A DNA stretch of 33,732 nucleotides from Vibrio genomosp. F10 str. ZF-129. Its GTDB lineage: Bacteria; Pseudomonadota; Gammaproteobacteria; Enterobacterales; Vibrionaceae. The notes below the pieces were generated by a model that had not been told where the DNA came from, did no database searches, and saw only the letters and a program-made list of their open reading frames with translations. Each line of letters begins with the position of its first letter. Within the stretch, counting starts at the first letter, position 1. The translations under genes were made by a program, and so were the position numbers. Below are positions 8,364 to 16,890 of the stretch, piece after piece. The stretch lies in contig NZ_AJYQ02000101.1 in NCBI RefSeq assembly GCF_000287055.2, positions 1 to 33,732 of the forward strand, in the 5' to 3' direction.

Positions 8364-8891
8364 TTATGTTTGAGCTCGTTTAAAAGACTGAACAATCTCT
8401 TCTTTTGCTGAATTGATATCTTCCCAGCCTTCCACTTTTACCCATTTACCACTTTCTAATTCTTTGTAGCGCTCAAAAAAGTGCGTGATTTGTGCTTTTA
8501 GAAGCGTTGGGATGTCATCGACATCTTGAATATTGTCGTATTCCTTTGATAGCTTTTGATGCGGTACTGCAAAGACTTTCGCATCTTCACCTGATTCATC
8601 ACTCATTTTTAATACGGCAACCGGTCGACAGCGAATCACCGATCCAGGTATCAACGGAAAAGGCGTCGGGACCAGTACATCGACAGGATCACCATCCAAA
8701 GAAAGGGTGTGATTGATGTAACCATAATTACATGGATAAAACATCGGGGCTGACATGAAGCGGTCAACGAAAACGGCACCCGTGTCTTTATCTACTTCGT
8801 ACTTGATAGGATCTGCGTTCGCAGGAATTTCGATAACGACATAAATATCGTCAGGCAGAGATAGGCCAGCAGGGACGGTTTTTAGACTCAT
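8364..8891 (-). CDS. ppa: Inorganic pyrophosphatase (family I)
   Basis: The enzyme hydrolyses pyrophosphate to two phosphates in the cytoplasm and so pulls biosynthetic reactions forward. The family signature D-x-D-P-x-D is present as Asp66-Gly-Asp68-Pro-Val-Asp71, which binds the catalytic magnesium ions. Upstream are the conserved [20 protein letters not shown] and FYPCNYGYI segments. The 175-residue length equals the usual bacterial hexameric form. The ATG has a very strong ribosome-binding site (AGAGGAGCTCGAA before ATG), consistent with high expression. It stands alone between a terminator on its 3' side and a 259-base gap shared with the fbp 3' end. Confidence 0.98.
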   Translation of the reverse strand: MSLKTVPAGLSLPDDIYVVIEIPANADPIKYEVDKDTGAVFVDRFMSAPMFYPCNYGYINHTLSLDGDPVDVLVPTPFPLIPGSVIRCRPVAVLKMSDESGEDAKVFAVPHQKLSKEYDNIQDVDDIPTLLKAQITHFFERYKELESGKWVKVEGWEDINSAKEEIVQSFKRAQT

Positions 8892-9090
8892 TTCGAGCTC
8901 CTCTAAGGAATAATTAGTAAGTCATGTAAGTCTAGTTGGTAGATTTAGAATTGAAAAATATCGCTTCTTTCATCATTTTCGATGAATGTGTAGGAAGTGG
9001 TGTGTTATTTGAGAATGGCGTGTTGTTTAAGAAGGGCGAAGAGAGCGATGACAACCTTGGCTGGCGGTTACTGAATTGAAGAAAGCAAGA

Positions 9091-9129
9091 AATAAAATAA
9101 GGTAAGCGAACGTACTCAGCGCTTACCTT
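9091..9129 (-). terminator. Rho-independent terminator after fbp
   Basis: AAGGTAAGCG and CGCTTACCTT form a perfect ten-base stem (9099-9108 with 9120-9129) around an 11-base loop. On the minus strand the stem is followed by ATTTTATTTC. It begins 21 bases past the fbp stop codon. Confidence 0.75.
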
Positions 9130-9150
9130 TAATTTTAACGTTATAAGTGA

Positions 9151-10161
9151 TCAGTCTTGGTTCTTTTCAATGAATTCTTCAACTTTTTCAACCATGCTTT
9201 TAGAGCCCGTAAAAAAAGGCACGCGTTGGTGCAACTCAGTGGGCTTTAGATCCATGATGCGATTAACACCATCGGAAGCAGAGCCACCTGCCTGTTCAAT
9301 GATAAATGCCATTGGGTTGCATTCGTACAACAAACGCAGTTTACCGTTAGGGTGGCTTTGAGTGCTTGGGTAAAGGTAGATGCCGCCTTTAAGCAGGTTA
9401 CGGTGGAAGTCTGAAACCAGTGAACCGATGTATCGAGACGTATACGGGCGACCATCTTCCGGCACATTTTCTTGGCAGTATTTAATGTACTTTTTTACCC
9501 CTGTCGGAAAACGAATGTAGTTTCCTTCATTGATAGAGTAAATTTTACCATCGTCGGGCGTCATCATATCTGGATGAGAAAGACAGAAAGTGCCTATCGA
9601 AGGATCATAAGTAAAACCGTTCACGCCGTTGCCTGTAGTGTAAACCAGCATGGTCGATGAGCCATAAACGACATAACCTGCGGCAACCTGCTTATTCCCA
9701 GGCTGAAGGAAGTCTTCCTGTGTTGGAGGAGTTCCAACAGGGGAAACACGGCGATAAATAGAGAAAATCGTACCAACAGAAACGTTAACATCGATGTTTG
9801 ATGAACCATCCAGCGGGTCCATTAGCACAACATATTTCGCGTTTTTGTTCAGTTCTTTATTAAAAGCAACGGCTTCATCTTCTTCTTCACTGGCAACACC
9901 ACAAACTTGATCGCGCGCTTCAAGTGCCGCTTTAAATTTGTCGTTCGCGTACAGATCCAACTTCTGTTGCTCTTCACCTTGAATGTTATCAGTACCGACA
10001 GCACCAGTAATATCGACTAAACCAGCTTTGTTGATTTCTCTGTTTACGATCTTTGCAGCAAGTCGAATCGAAGAGATAAGAGATGAAAGATCACCGCTAG
10101 CGTGGGGGAAGTCCGCTTGTTTTGAAACAATGAACTCGCCAAGGGTGCGCATTTCAGACAT
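9151..10161 (-). CDS. fbp: Fructose-1,6-bisphosphatase class I
   Basis: The enzyme removes the 1-phosphate of fructose 1,6-bisphosphate, the committed step of gluconeogenesis. The metal- and substrate-binding motif DPLDGSSN is at residues 115-122, after a Glu/Asp-rich ASEEEDEAV segment near residue 90 that supplies further metal ligands. The C-terminal [21 protein letters not shown] is also class I. The 336-residue length matches the 332 of E. coli. The ATG at 10161 is supported by AAGGATATAAC; a second ATG at codon 4 has no better site. The gene is divergent from mpl, with about 240 bases between the starts, and is closed by its own terminator, so it is probably a single-gene transcript. Confidence 0.97.
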   Translation of the reverse strand: MSEMRTLGEFIVSKQADFPHASGDLSSLISSIRLAAKIVNREINKAGLVDITGAVGTDNIQGEEQQKLDLYANDKFKAALEARDQVCGVASEEEDEAVAFNKELNKNAKYVVLMDPLDGSSNIDVNVSVGTIFSIYRRVSPVGTPPTQEDFLQPGNKQVAAGYVVYGSSTMLVYTTGNGVNGFTYDPSIGTFCLSHPDMMTPDDGKIYSINEGNYIRFPTGVKKYIKYCQENVPEDGRPYTSRYIGSLVSDFHRNLLKGGIYLYPSTQSHPNGKLRLLYECNPMAFIIEQAGGSASDGVNRIMDLKPTELHQRVPFFTGSKSMVEKVEEFIEKNQD

Positions 10162-10401
10162 GTTATATCCTTAACAATTATGAGTGTGGGGGCATAGCGA
10201 TAACGATTGCCTCTTGTTGGGCTGTAGGTCATCACACTCATTGTAGTGTAAGCGTTAGATCTTATTTATGGTAATGAACTAACCGCTTGAGTTCTCAATT
10301 CATTTGTCGATTTCCAGCGATTTACATTCGCGCTTTCTTTTGATGTTGAAATGGCGATAATGAGAGTCTCAATCGAAAATCACTTCGTAAGGCACAGTTG
10401 T

Positions 10402-11781
10402 ATGCATATTCATATCTTGGGAATTTGTGGCACATTCATGGGAGGCGCAGCGGTCTTAGCTCGTCAACTCGGGCATAAGGTCACCGGCTCAGATGCCAAC
10501 GTGTATCCACCAATGAGCACCTTGCTTGAATCTCAAGGTATTGAAATAATTGAAGGTTTCGATCCTTCTCAGCTAAGCCCTCAACCTGACTTAGTCGTTA
10601 TCGGTAATGCGATGAGCCGTGGGAACCCTTGTGTCGAGCATGTATTAAACAGCAATATTCGTTATACGTCTGGCCCACAATGGCTTCAAGAATTTCTGCT
10701 GCATGACCGCTGGGTTTTGGCTGTTTCGGGTACTCATGGGAAAACAACGACTTCTAGTATGCTCGCTTGGATCCTTGAATCCTGCGGTTACCAACCCGGT
10801 TTTTTGGTGGGTGGGGTTCTTGGAAACTTTGGGGTATCAGCAAGGCTAGGTGACAGCATGTTTTTCATTGTTGAAGCTGATGAATACGACAGTGCTTTTT
10901 TTGATAAGCGTTCTAAGTTTGTGCATTACCATCCACGGACCTTGGTGATGAATAATTTAGAGTTCGATCATGCCGATATCTTCGATGATCTTGAAGCGAT
11001 CAAGCGCCAATTTCATCATTTGATCAGAACGGTTCCCAGTAATGGGCGTATTTTCCATCCGCAGCAAAGCACAGACATTGATGATGTTCTAAAGCGTGGC
11101 TGTTGGAGTGAAACCGAATCTATGGGCTCTCAGGGGGATTGGCGCGCGGAAAAAATAGTCAAAGATGGTTCTGTCTTTGATGTGTATTTTAAAAATCAGT
11201 GTGTGGGGCGTGTGGACTGGGATCTGGTGGGTGATCATAATGTCGAAAACGCGCTGATGGCGATTGGCGCAGCGAGACACGTTGGCGTCACTGCGGATTT
11301 AGCTTGCGACGCATTAGGGAAGTTTATTAATACTAAACGTCGACTGGAGTTAAAGGGTGTGGTGAATCAAGTGACGGTCTACGATGATTTTGCCCATCAT
11401 CCAACTGCGATTGATCTCACCTTGGATGGTTTACGTAATAAAGTAGGTGATAAAAAAATCATCGCGGTGTTAGAACCACGCTCTGCAACGATGAAGCGAG
11501 GGGTTCATAAAGACACCCTCGCTTTGTCACTCTCAAAAGCGGATTTCGTCTACCTGTATCAACCAGATAATATCGATTGGTCGCTTCAAGATGTGGCAAG
11601 CCGATGTGAGCAGCAGGCGTATGTGAGCGATGATATCAATGAACTTGTCGCTAACATCGTTTTAGAAGCTCAGCCTGGTGATCACATACTCGTCATGAGT
11701 AATGGCGGATTTGAAGGTATACATGGCAAGTTGCTTGCGGCATTAGAAGCGCTAAGTTCTTCTCTCAATAACCCTAACTAG
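10402..11781 (+). CDS. mpl: UDP-MurNAc : L-Ala-gamma-D-Glu-meso-DAP ligase (murein peptide ligase)
   Basis: Mpl joins recovered murein tripeptide to UDP-N-acetylmuramic acid, so it recycles cell-wall peptide in the cytoplasm. The start MHIHILGICGTFMGG matches the E. coli N terminus almost residue for residue, so I place the start at 10402 rather than at the upstream in-frame ATG at 10351, which would add 17 unrelated residues. AAGG lies 9 bases before this ATG. The Mur-ligase P-loop GTHGKTT is at residues 110-116, EADEYDSAFF follows in the central domain, and DDFAHHPTAI opens the C-terminal domain. The length is 459 residues against 457 in E. coli. A GATAAT hexamer at 10356-10361 could be a -10 element and would place the earlier ATG outside the transcript. 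ubiX follows after 14 bases. Confidence 0.96.
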   Translation: MHIHILGICGTFMGGAAVLARQLGHKVTGSDANVYPPMSTLLESQGIEIIEGFDPSQLSPQPDLVVIGNAMSRGNPCVEHVLNSNIRYTSGPQWLQEFLLHDRWVLAVSGTHGKTTTSSMLAWILESCGYQPGFLVGGVLGNFGVSARLGDSMFFIVEADEYDSAFFDKRSKFVHYHPRTLVMNNLEFDHADIFDDLEAIKRQFHHLIRTVPSNGRIFHPQQSTDIDDVLKRGCWSETESMGSQGDWRAEKIVKDGSVFDVYFKNQCVGRVDWDLVGDHNVENALMAIGAARHVGVTADLACDALGKFINTKRRLELKGVVNQVTVYDDFAHHPTAIDLTLDGLRNKVGDKKIIAVLEPRSATMKRGVHKDTLALSLSKADFVYLYQPDNIDWSLQDVASRCEQQAYVSDDINELVANIVLEAQPGDHILVMSNGGFEGIHGKLLAALEALSSSLNNPN

Positions 11782-11795
11782 TAAGTGACCGATAA

Positions 11796-12416
11796 ATGAA
11801 AACAGCGACGAATAAAGCCATTACCTTAGCCTTTACTGGTGCATCGGGGGCTCCTTACGGAATGCGTTTATTAGAATGTTTGCTGGCCGCCGATTATACC
11901 GTGCATTTATTGATCTCATCCGCGGCCAGGGTGGTCTTAGCCACGGAACATGATTTGAAATTACCCAGTGGGCCAGACGCCTGCAAAAAAGCATTGGTCG
12001 AGCATTTAGGGTGTGATGGAGATAAGCTGCTTGTCAGTGGCAAAGAAGATTGGTTTTCTCCCGTGGCATCGGGGTCAGCAGCGCCAAAGCAAATGGTGGT
12101 TTGCCCTTGCTCAGCAGGAAGTGTCGCCGCGATAGCACATGGTATGTCTGATAATCTCATTGAACGCGCCGCAGATGTGGTGATGAAAGAGCGTGGCCAG
12201 TTGTTACTTGTCGTTCGTGAAACGCCGTTTTCTACGCTTCATTTAGAAAACATGCACAAGCTTTCTCAAATGGGCGTCACTATTATGCCTGCTGCACCGG
12301 GTTTTTATCATCAACCCCAATCGATTGAAGATCTTGTGGATTTTATGGTTGCTAGAATTTTAGATCATTTAGGCATCGAACAAGGTCTTGTTCCTCGTTG
12401 GGGATACAAGAAGTAG
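11796..12416 (+). CDS. ubiX: Flavin prenyltransferase UbiX
   Basis: UbiX attaches a dimethylallyl group to FMN and so makes the prenylated flavin used by UbiD, the decarboxylase of ubiquinone synthesis. The FMN-binding start TGASGAPYG is at residues 14-22. Other family segments are [43 protein letters not shown] and [13 protein letters not shown], all clear matches to UbiX/Pad1. At 206 residues it is a little longer than the 189 of E. coli, because of an insertion near residues 70-95. It lies 14 bases after mpl, probably in the same transcript. The ubiD partner is not in this window. Confidence 0.95.
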   Translation: MKTATNKAITLAFTGASGAPYGMRLLECLLAADYTVHLLISSAARVVLATEHDLKLPSGPDACKKALVEHLGCDGDKLLVSGKEDWFSPVASGSAAPKQMVVCPCSAGSVAAIAHGMSDNLIERAADVVMKERGQLLLVVRETPFSTLHLENMHKLSQMGVTIMPAAPGFYHQPQSIEDLVDFMVARILDHLGIEQGLVPRWGYKK

Positions 12417-12466
12417 CAGCGTTAAATGATTCACCGGGTTAATTGTTGAATAAACGTTAATCTTTA

Positions 12467-12495
12467 TAGATAAGTTTCTCAATACCACATACAAT
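12467..12495 (+). promoter_or_regulatory. Candidate promoter of the thiBPQ operon
   Basis: TAGATA (12467-12472, four of six -35 positions) and TACAAT (12490-12495, five of six -10 positions) are 17 bases apart. Transcription would begin near 12502, exactly where the first strand of the TPP aptamer P1 stem begins. This good fit with the riboswitch boundary is the main support. Confidence 0.5.
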
Positions 12496-12500
12496 CGAAA

Positions 12501-12640
12501 CCACTCATCGGGGAGCCAGATACGTTAACCGTATTCGCTGAGATCAAGCCAAGCTTGGGACCCGTGTTATTACGACGCTGATAGAAGTGATCGTGATATT
12601 GAACCTGAACCAGATAATGCTGGCGTAGGAAATGAGTGTG
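12501..12640 (+). promoter_or_regulatory. TPP riboswitch (THI element)
   Basis: The conserved thi-box pieces are present in order: ACTCATCGGGGAGCCA at the 5' side, GCTGAGAT, GGGACCCG, then ACCTGAACCAGATAATGC, and GGCGTAGGAAATGAGTG at the 3' side. P1 is closed by CACTCAT (12502-12508) and ATGAGTG (12632-12638). The RNA binds thiamine pyrophosphate and should repress the downstream thiamine importer genes when the cofactor is plentiful. The element lies 80 bases before the thiB start, and the segment between holds the expression platform. No T run follows a stem, so control of translation is more likely than termination. Confidence 0.95.
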
Positions 12641-12695
12641 GATGAATCAATACGTGTAAACACTGTATCTGATAGAGATTCCACCTGATTATCTA

Positions 12696-12722
12696 CGCTG
12701 CTCAACCAAGGAGAGAGCAGTG
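12696..12722 (+). promoter_or_regulatory. Hairpin that masks the thiB start codon and ribosome-binding site
   Basis: CGCTGCTC (12696-12703) can pair with GAGCAGTG (12715-12722), with one G-U pair. The loop AACCAAGGAGA carries the Shine-Dalgarno AAGGAG (12708-12713), and the right arm includes the GTG start codon at 12720. This is a plausible expression platform for the riboswitch: the hairpin would hold the start closed when TPP is bound. The pairing is read from the sequence; its use is inference. Confidence 0.5.
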
Positions 12723-13724
12723 AAAACCCCTCTAAATCTATTTACCTTAGCGGCCATAACGTCTTTATCAGTGGCCCCTCTATCGCTTCATGCAGCAGAA
12801 ACTTTAACCGTATACACTTACGATTCATTTGCTGCAGATTGGGGCCCAGGTCCCGTTGTTGAAAAAGCCTTTGAAGCCCAATGTGGGTGTGACTTGAAAT
12901 TGGTCGCGCTTGATGACGGTGTGTCTATTTTGAATCGCCTTCGCTTAGAAGGGAAAAACAGCAAAGCGGATATCGTTTTAGGTCTAGATAACAATCTTAT
13001 GGCAGAAGCGAAAAAAACAGGGCTGTTGACCACTCATGGTGTTGATACTTCTTCTGTAACGCTTCCAAACGGTTGGAATGACGATACCTTTGTCCCTTAC
13101 GATTATGGCTACTTTGCTTTTGTGTATAACAAAGAAACGCTGACTAACCCACCAAAAAGCTTAAAAGAATTGGTTGAACAACGCGATGACCTGACCGTCA
13201 TCTATCAAGATCCTCGCACCTCAACACCAGGCCAAGGTTTACTGCTTTGGATGAAGTCGGTGTATGGTGATCAAAGCACTGAGGCATGGCAACAATTGGC
13301 GAAGAAAACCGTGACGGTTACTAAGGGTTGGTCTGAAGCCTATTCCATGTTCTTAAAAGGAGAGTCTGATTTAGTGCTGTCTTACACGACATCGCCTGCT
13401 TATCACCTCATCGCTGAAAATGATGACAAATACGCAGCGGCTAACTTTTCTGAAGGGCATTACACACAGGTAGAAGTAGCGGCCAAAGTGAACGGTTCAA
13501 CCAATCAAAAATTGGCTGATGAATTCATGGCTTTTATTTTGAGTGATGAGTTTCAGTCAGCGATGCCAACGGGTAACTGGATGTACCCTGTGACGGGGAT
13601 TGAACTCCCGACAGGCTATGAAACATTAACTGTCCCTGAAAAAGCATTAAGCTTCAGTTCTGATGACGTTGCGACAGAGCGTAAAACATGGATCAGAGAA
13701 TGGCAGAATGCATTAACCATGTAA
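12720..13724 (+). CDS. thiB: Thiamine ABC transporter, periplasmic binding protein
   Basis: ThiB (TbpA) captures thiamine, thiamine phosphate and TPP in the periplasm and hands them to ThiPQ. The 334-residue protein has a signal peptide (cut near residue 25, ...SLHA) and then TLTVYTYDSFAADWGPGPVV, near identical to the E. coli protein, followed by KLVALDDGVSILNRL and KADIVLGLDNNLM. The C-terminal half keeps FVYNKETL and DPRTSTPGQGLLLW. The start is a GTG with AAGGAG six bases before it, and start and site sit in a hairpin behind the TPP aptamer. thiP follows after 32 bases. Confidence 0.96.
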   Translation: MKTPLNLFTLAAITSLSVAPLSLHAAETLTVYTYDSFAADWGPGPVVEKAFEAQCGCDLKLVALDDGVSILNRLRLEGKNSKADIVLGLDNNLMAEAKKTGLLTTHGVDTSSVTLPNGWNDDTFVPYDYGYFAFVYNKETLTNPPKSLKELVEQRDDLTVIYQDPRTSTPGQGLLLWMKSVYGDQSTEAWQQLAKKTVTVTKGWSEAYSMFLKGESDLVLSYTTSPAYHLIAENDDKYAAANFSEGHYTQVEVAAKVNGSTNQKLADEFMAFILSDEFQSAMPTGNWMYPVTGIELPTGYETLTVPEKALSFSSDDVATERKTWIREWQNALTM

Positions 13725-13756
13725 TCAATGCCGATGATGTTGGTTGAGAATCTATT

Positions 13757-15334
13757 TTGAACGCCATTCCTAAAATAGGTATTTGGGTCGCGATTGCTAT
13801 CGCGACCTTTGTTATTTCTGCGTTAGCAGCGCTGTTGTTTGAAGCGCCTTCACTGGACATGCGTCAAATATGGAGTGATCCGTATTATCGACATGTCACC
13901 AAGTTCAGCTTCTATCAGGCATTGCTTTCAAGTTTATTGAGTGTTGGTTTTGCCATTCCAGTGGCTCATGCTTTATCGCGTCGCCATTTTAAAGGCAAAG
14001 ACCTCTTACTTAAATTGTTTGCAACAACATTAGTTCTGCCCGTATTAGTGGGCGTGTTTGGTTTGCTCGCCATATACGGTAATAGTGGGTTGATATCCGT
14101 TTGGTTACAGAAATTCGATACTGCGATGCCATTTTCAATTTATGGGTTAAATGGGATCTTGCTCGCGCATGTTTTTTTCAATCTTCCCTATGCGAGCCGA
14201 TTACTTCTGCAAGCATTGGAAACCGTGCCCGCCGAACAACATAAACTTTGCGCACACTTAGGAATGAGCCACTGGACAAAATTTAAATGGGTGGAATGGC
14301 CGAGACTGAAGCAACAATTACCCCATGTTTTTGGCTTAGTGTTTATGCTCTGTTTCACCAGTTTTGCTACCGTAATGGCATTGGGTGGCGGGCCAAAGTC
14401 TACAACCATTGAATTGGCGATTTATCAAGCCATCAAATTCGATTTCGATCTGCAGGCAGGTGCTTTATTGGCGATTTGGCAAATGCTGCTCTGTGGTCTT
14501 ATCGCACTCAGTATTCAGCGGCTATCAGCTCCGTTGTCAGTCAGCACTGGCGCAATGCAAAAACGCCTGTATTTAGTTAATGATACCTGGGTATCGAGAG
14601 GGTGGGATTGCTTTTGGATCATCGGTGCTCTATTGCTTGTATTACCCCCATTGTCCATGGTCATTATTAGTGGGATAAACAGCCAGCTTCCACATGTGTT
14701 AACCGATGCTCGCTTTTGGTCTGCCTTATGGTCTTCGCTCAAAGTAGCGAGCTTAGCCAGTATTATTGCTGTCACCGTGGGTATTGCTATTCTGGTGACT
14801 AGCCGAGCCCTTCGTTTACAAAGTAAATCGCGACAAGCAGATCAAATCGAACTTATGGGAACCATTATTTTGGTGACGCCCGGTTTAGTGGTGAGTACTG
14901 GCTTGTTTCTTTTATTACGTAATATCACCGATGTGTTCAGTGTTGCAGGAGTGGTTGTTATTGCGGTAAATGCATTGATGGCGCTGCCTTACGTGATAAA
15001 AACACTGGCTCAACCTATGCTGCATATTGCTCAACAGTATCAGTATGTTTGCGCGAGTTTGGGGATGAAGGGGTGGCAGCGTTTTAGAGTTATTGAGTTT
15101 CGAGCACTCCGAAAACCGTTTGCTCACGCTTTTGCCATCAGCTTTATGTTTTCGATGGGGGATTTAAGTGCCATCGCCCTTTTTGGTAGCCAAGAGTTTA
15201 GAACACTGCCCCTGTATCTGTTTCAGTTACTAGGAAGTTATCAAATGGATGCGGCTGCGGTGGTATCGGTGACATTGCTATTGTTAAGTATCAGCTGCTT
15301 TGCTGTGATAGAAACACTGTTTAAAGCCAAGTAA
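13757..15334 (+). CDS. thiP: Thiamine ABC transporter permease ThiP
   Basis: ThiP is a fused permease with two homologous halves and about twelve membrane helices in the inner membrane. Each half carries the cytoplasmic EAA-type loop that contacts the ATPase: HLGMSHWTKFKWVEWPRLKQ in the first half and SLGMKGWQRFRVIEFRALRK in the second. GILLAHVFFNLPYASRLLLQALE matches E. coli ThiP closely. The length of 525 residues is normal. The start must be the TTG at 13757 or the ATT before it, because an in-frame stop occurs at 13745 and no ATG or GTG lies between. The ribosome-binding site is weak (GGTTGAG). It is third in order behind the TPP riboswitch and is followed by thiQ after 12 bases. Confidence 0.94.
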   Translation: MNAIPKIGIWVAIAIATFVISALAALLFEAPSLDMRQIWSDPYYRHVTKFSFYQALLSSLLSVGFAIPVAHALSRRHFKGKDLLLKLFATTLVLPVLVGVFGLLAIYGNSGLISVWLQKFDTAMPFSIYGLNGILLAHVFFNLPYASRLLLQALETVPAEQHKLCAHLGMSHWTKFKWVEWPRLKQQLPHVFGLVFMLCFTSFATVMALGGGPKSTTIELAIYQAIKFDFDLQAGALLAIWQMLLCGLIALSIQRLSAPLSVSTGAMQKRLYLVNDTWVSRGWDCFWIIGALLLVLPPLSMVIISGINSQLPHVLTDARFWSALWSSLKVASLASIIAVTVGIAILVTSRALRLQSKSRQADQIELMGTIILVTPGLVVSTGLFLLLRNITDVFSVAGVVVIAVNALMALPYVIKTLAQPMLHIAQQYQYVCASLGMKGWQRFRVIEFRALRKPFAHAFAISFMFSMGDLSAIALFGSQEFRTLPLYLFQLLGSYQMDAAAVVSVTLLLLSISCFAVIETLFKAK

Positions 15335-15346
15335 GAGTATCGATAA

Positions 15347-16051
15347 ATGCTAAGTTTAAAAAAGATTGATTACCGCTACCAGCAAGAATCCTTTCGCTTT
15401 GATTTAGAGGTTGAAGAAGGCTCGATCACGGCTTTAATGGGGCCGAGTGGGGCAGGGAAATCAACCTTGTTGAGTTTGGTGGCTGGCTTTATCGATCCCG
15501 TATCGGGTGCTATTGAAGTGGCCGGTCAGTCTGTTATCGGCAAAGACCCTTACCAACGCCCTTTTTCTATGCTATTTCAAGAGCATAATCTTTTTGCCCA
15601 CTTGAGCGTGCGAGAGAATATAGGGTTGGGGCTCCACCCTGGACTAAAGTTAACCGATGAACACAAGCTGAAAGTCATTAATGCCGCAGAGCAAGTGGGT
15701 GTAGATAGCTTATTGGATAGGCTCCCAGAGCATTTGTCCGGTGGTCAGCGGCAACGTGTCGCTTTGGCAAGGTGTTTTGTGCAAGCTCATCCTATTTGGC
15801 TTTTAGATGAACCATTTTCGGCGCTAGACCCTGTGTTGCGAGAAGAGATGTTGGCGCTTGTTAAGCGTTTAGCTACGGAGAGAAACATTACCGTACTGAT
15901 GGTGACTCATCATGTTAATGATGCCAAAGCAATCGCCAGCCACTTTGCCTTTATTGCTAACTTTCAGGTAGAAAGCACCGGTCGAATCGATCAATTAACC
16001 GCTCTTCATTCAAACGTTCAACTGGCTGAATTTGTCAAAGCCGCACAATAG
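15347..16051 (+). CDS. thiQ: Thiamine ABC transporter ATPase ThiQ
   Basis: ThiQ powers thiamine import as a dimer bound to ThiP. The Walker A motif GPSGAGKS is at residues 32-39, the Q-loop is in MLFQEHNLF, the ABC signature is LSGGQRQRVALARC, Walker B with the catalytic Glu is WLLDEPFSALDP, and the H-loop is in MVTHHV. The 234-residue length matches the family. It has an ATG start, in contrast to the GTG of thiB and the TTG of thiP. It ends 65 bases before a strong bidirectional terminator, which closes the operon. Confidence 0.96.
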   Translation: MLSLKKIDYRYQQESFRFDLEVEEGSITALMGPSGAGKSTLLSLVAGFIDPVSGAIEVAGQSVIGKDPYQRPFSMLFQEHNLFAHLSVRENIGLGLHPGLKLTDEHKLKVINAAEQVGVDSLLDRLPEHLSGGQRQRVALARCFVQAHPIWLLDEPFSALDPVLREEMLALVKRLATERNITVLMVTHHVNDAKAIASHFAFIANFQVESTGRIDQLTALHSNVQLAEFVKAAQ

Positions 16052-16094
16052 TGCATCGTGTTTAGTGTGATTTTTCCGGTCAGTAAAGACTCTC

Positions 16095-16122
16095 TTGGGC
16101 AATAAAAGTTGGGCAAGAAAAA
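16095..16122. repeat. Direct 14-base tandem repeat after thiQ
   Basis: TTGGGCAATAAAAG (16095-16108) is followed at once by TTGGGCAAGAAAAA (16109-16122), matching at 12 of 14 positions. The second copy runs into the terminator stem. The same 14-base period recurs in a different sequence on the other side of the hairpin. Confidence 0.6.
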
Positions 16123-16150
16123 AGGTTGATGAAAGTCATCAACCTTTTCT
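16118..16150. terminator. Bidirectional terminator between thiQ and darP
   Basis: A perfect 13-base stem, AAAAGGTTGATGA (16120-16132) and TCATCAACCTTTT (16136-16148), closes on a three-base AAG loop, with T-rich tails in both directions. It serves the thiBPQ operon on the plus strand and darP on the minus strand. Confidence 0.85.
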
Positions 16151-16158
16151 GTTTAAAC

Positions 16159-16214
16159 CAATCTGTCTAAAACAAGCTATCTAAAACACGCTGTCGAAAG
16201 CCAGTTATCCAAAC
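16159..16214. repeat. Four degenerate 14-base tandem repeats downstream of darP
   Basis: Four consecutive units read CAATCTGTCTAAAA (16159), CAAGCTATCTAAAA (16173), CACGCTGTCGAAAG (16187) and CCAGTTATCCAAAC (16201), with a consensus near CAAGCTGTCTAAAA. A weaker fifth unit may precede them (16145-16158). They lie between the darP stop and the shared terminator, so they would be transcribed as the darP 3' untranslated region. Confidence 0.6.
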
Positions 16215-16233
16215 CAAAGCCTAAATCGGCGTG

Positions 16234-16764
16234 TTAGTCTTGAGAGTTTTCATGCTGCTCTTTTAACACCTGAAATACTTCACGGAAAGCTTTTGCTGGC
16301 TTGCCCGCTTTTTTCTCTTTATTCGCTTGGCGAGAGAGCTGGCGTAAACGTTGGCGATCCGCTTCTGGATATAAATCCATCACATCAGCAATCGCACTAT
16401 CACCTTCTTCAATCACTCGGTCTCGCAGTTTTTCAATTTTATGTAGCTCTGCAGTCGCTTGTGAGTGTTTGTTACGGATTTTATCTAAACCTGCTTGCAG
16501 AGGTTCCGTATCGATATTACGCATAATTTTGCCAATGTATTGTAGCTGGCGACGCTTTGCTTCATTTTTGAATCGCTGTGCATCTTTAATCGCATCAGCA
16601 AGGTCTTCGCTCATTGGGATCTTCTTCAACATGGTTGGTGTCAGAGCGACAAGCTCTTCACCTAGCTTTTGTAGTATGTCCATGTCGTGTTTCATTTCGG
16701 TTTTACTGACCCAAATGATCTCTTCTTCTGGTTCCCAAGGCGCTTTCTGATTTTTACGTGCCAT
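16234..16764 (-). CDS. darP: Ribosome biogenesis factor DarP (YjgA)
   Basis: DarP binds the precursor of the large ribosomal subunit and helps maturation of its peptidyl-transferase centre. The 176-residue basic protein has the family signature [15 protein letters not shown] near the start, then [13 protein letters not shown], then [13 protein letters not shown] and [30 protein letters not shown]. It is mostly helical, and its highly charged Lys/Arg-rich C-terminal part fits RNA binding. No catalytic motif is expected. It is divergent from pmbA with 126 bases between; this pairing of darP with pmbA is common in gammaproteobacteria. Its 3' untranslated region carries 14-base repeats. Confidence 0.95.
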   Translation of the reverse strand: MARKNQKAPWEPEEEIIWVSKTEMKHDMDILQKLGEELVALTPTMLKKIPMSEDLADAIKDAQRFKNEAKRRQLQYIGKIMRNIDTEPLQAGLDKIRNKHSQATAELHKIEKLRDRVIEEGDSAIADVMDLYPEADRQRLRQLSRQANKEKKAGKPAKAFREVFQVLKEQHENSQD

Positions 16765-16856
16765 CTTTTCTGCCTATATCACTGTCTTAAACTAATATTA
16801 GGCCTATTTTAACAACAATCGTGGGGAGATTGCGAAATTCTTGTTATCCTAAGCAA

Positions 16857-16862
16857 TATAAT
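16857..16862 (+). promoter_or_regulatory. Candidate -10 element for pmbA
   Basis: A perfect TATAAT lies 28 bases before the pmbA ATG. A poor GAAATT is found 17 bases upstream, and no recognisable -35 is present. Transcription would start near 16869. Confidence 0.35.
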
Positions 16863-16890
16863 TCACAAATGACTCAGATTAGAATTAGAT

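Noticed and set aside
10356..10361. GATAAT as a firm mpl promoter element
   Set aside because: No acceptable -35 is found at 16-18 bases, so it is mentioned only as support for the start choice and is not listed as a feature.
10351..10401. Earlier ATG for mpl
   Set aside because: It would add 17 residues not found in the family. The ATG at 10402 matches the E. coli N terminus and has AAGG at the right distance.
16301..16750. A 149-codon plus-strand frame opposite darP
   Set aside because: It is a shadow of darP: Ser/Cys/Arg-rich with no family resemblance, and darP is a clear conserved gene.
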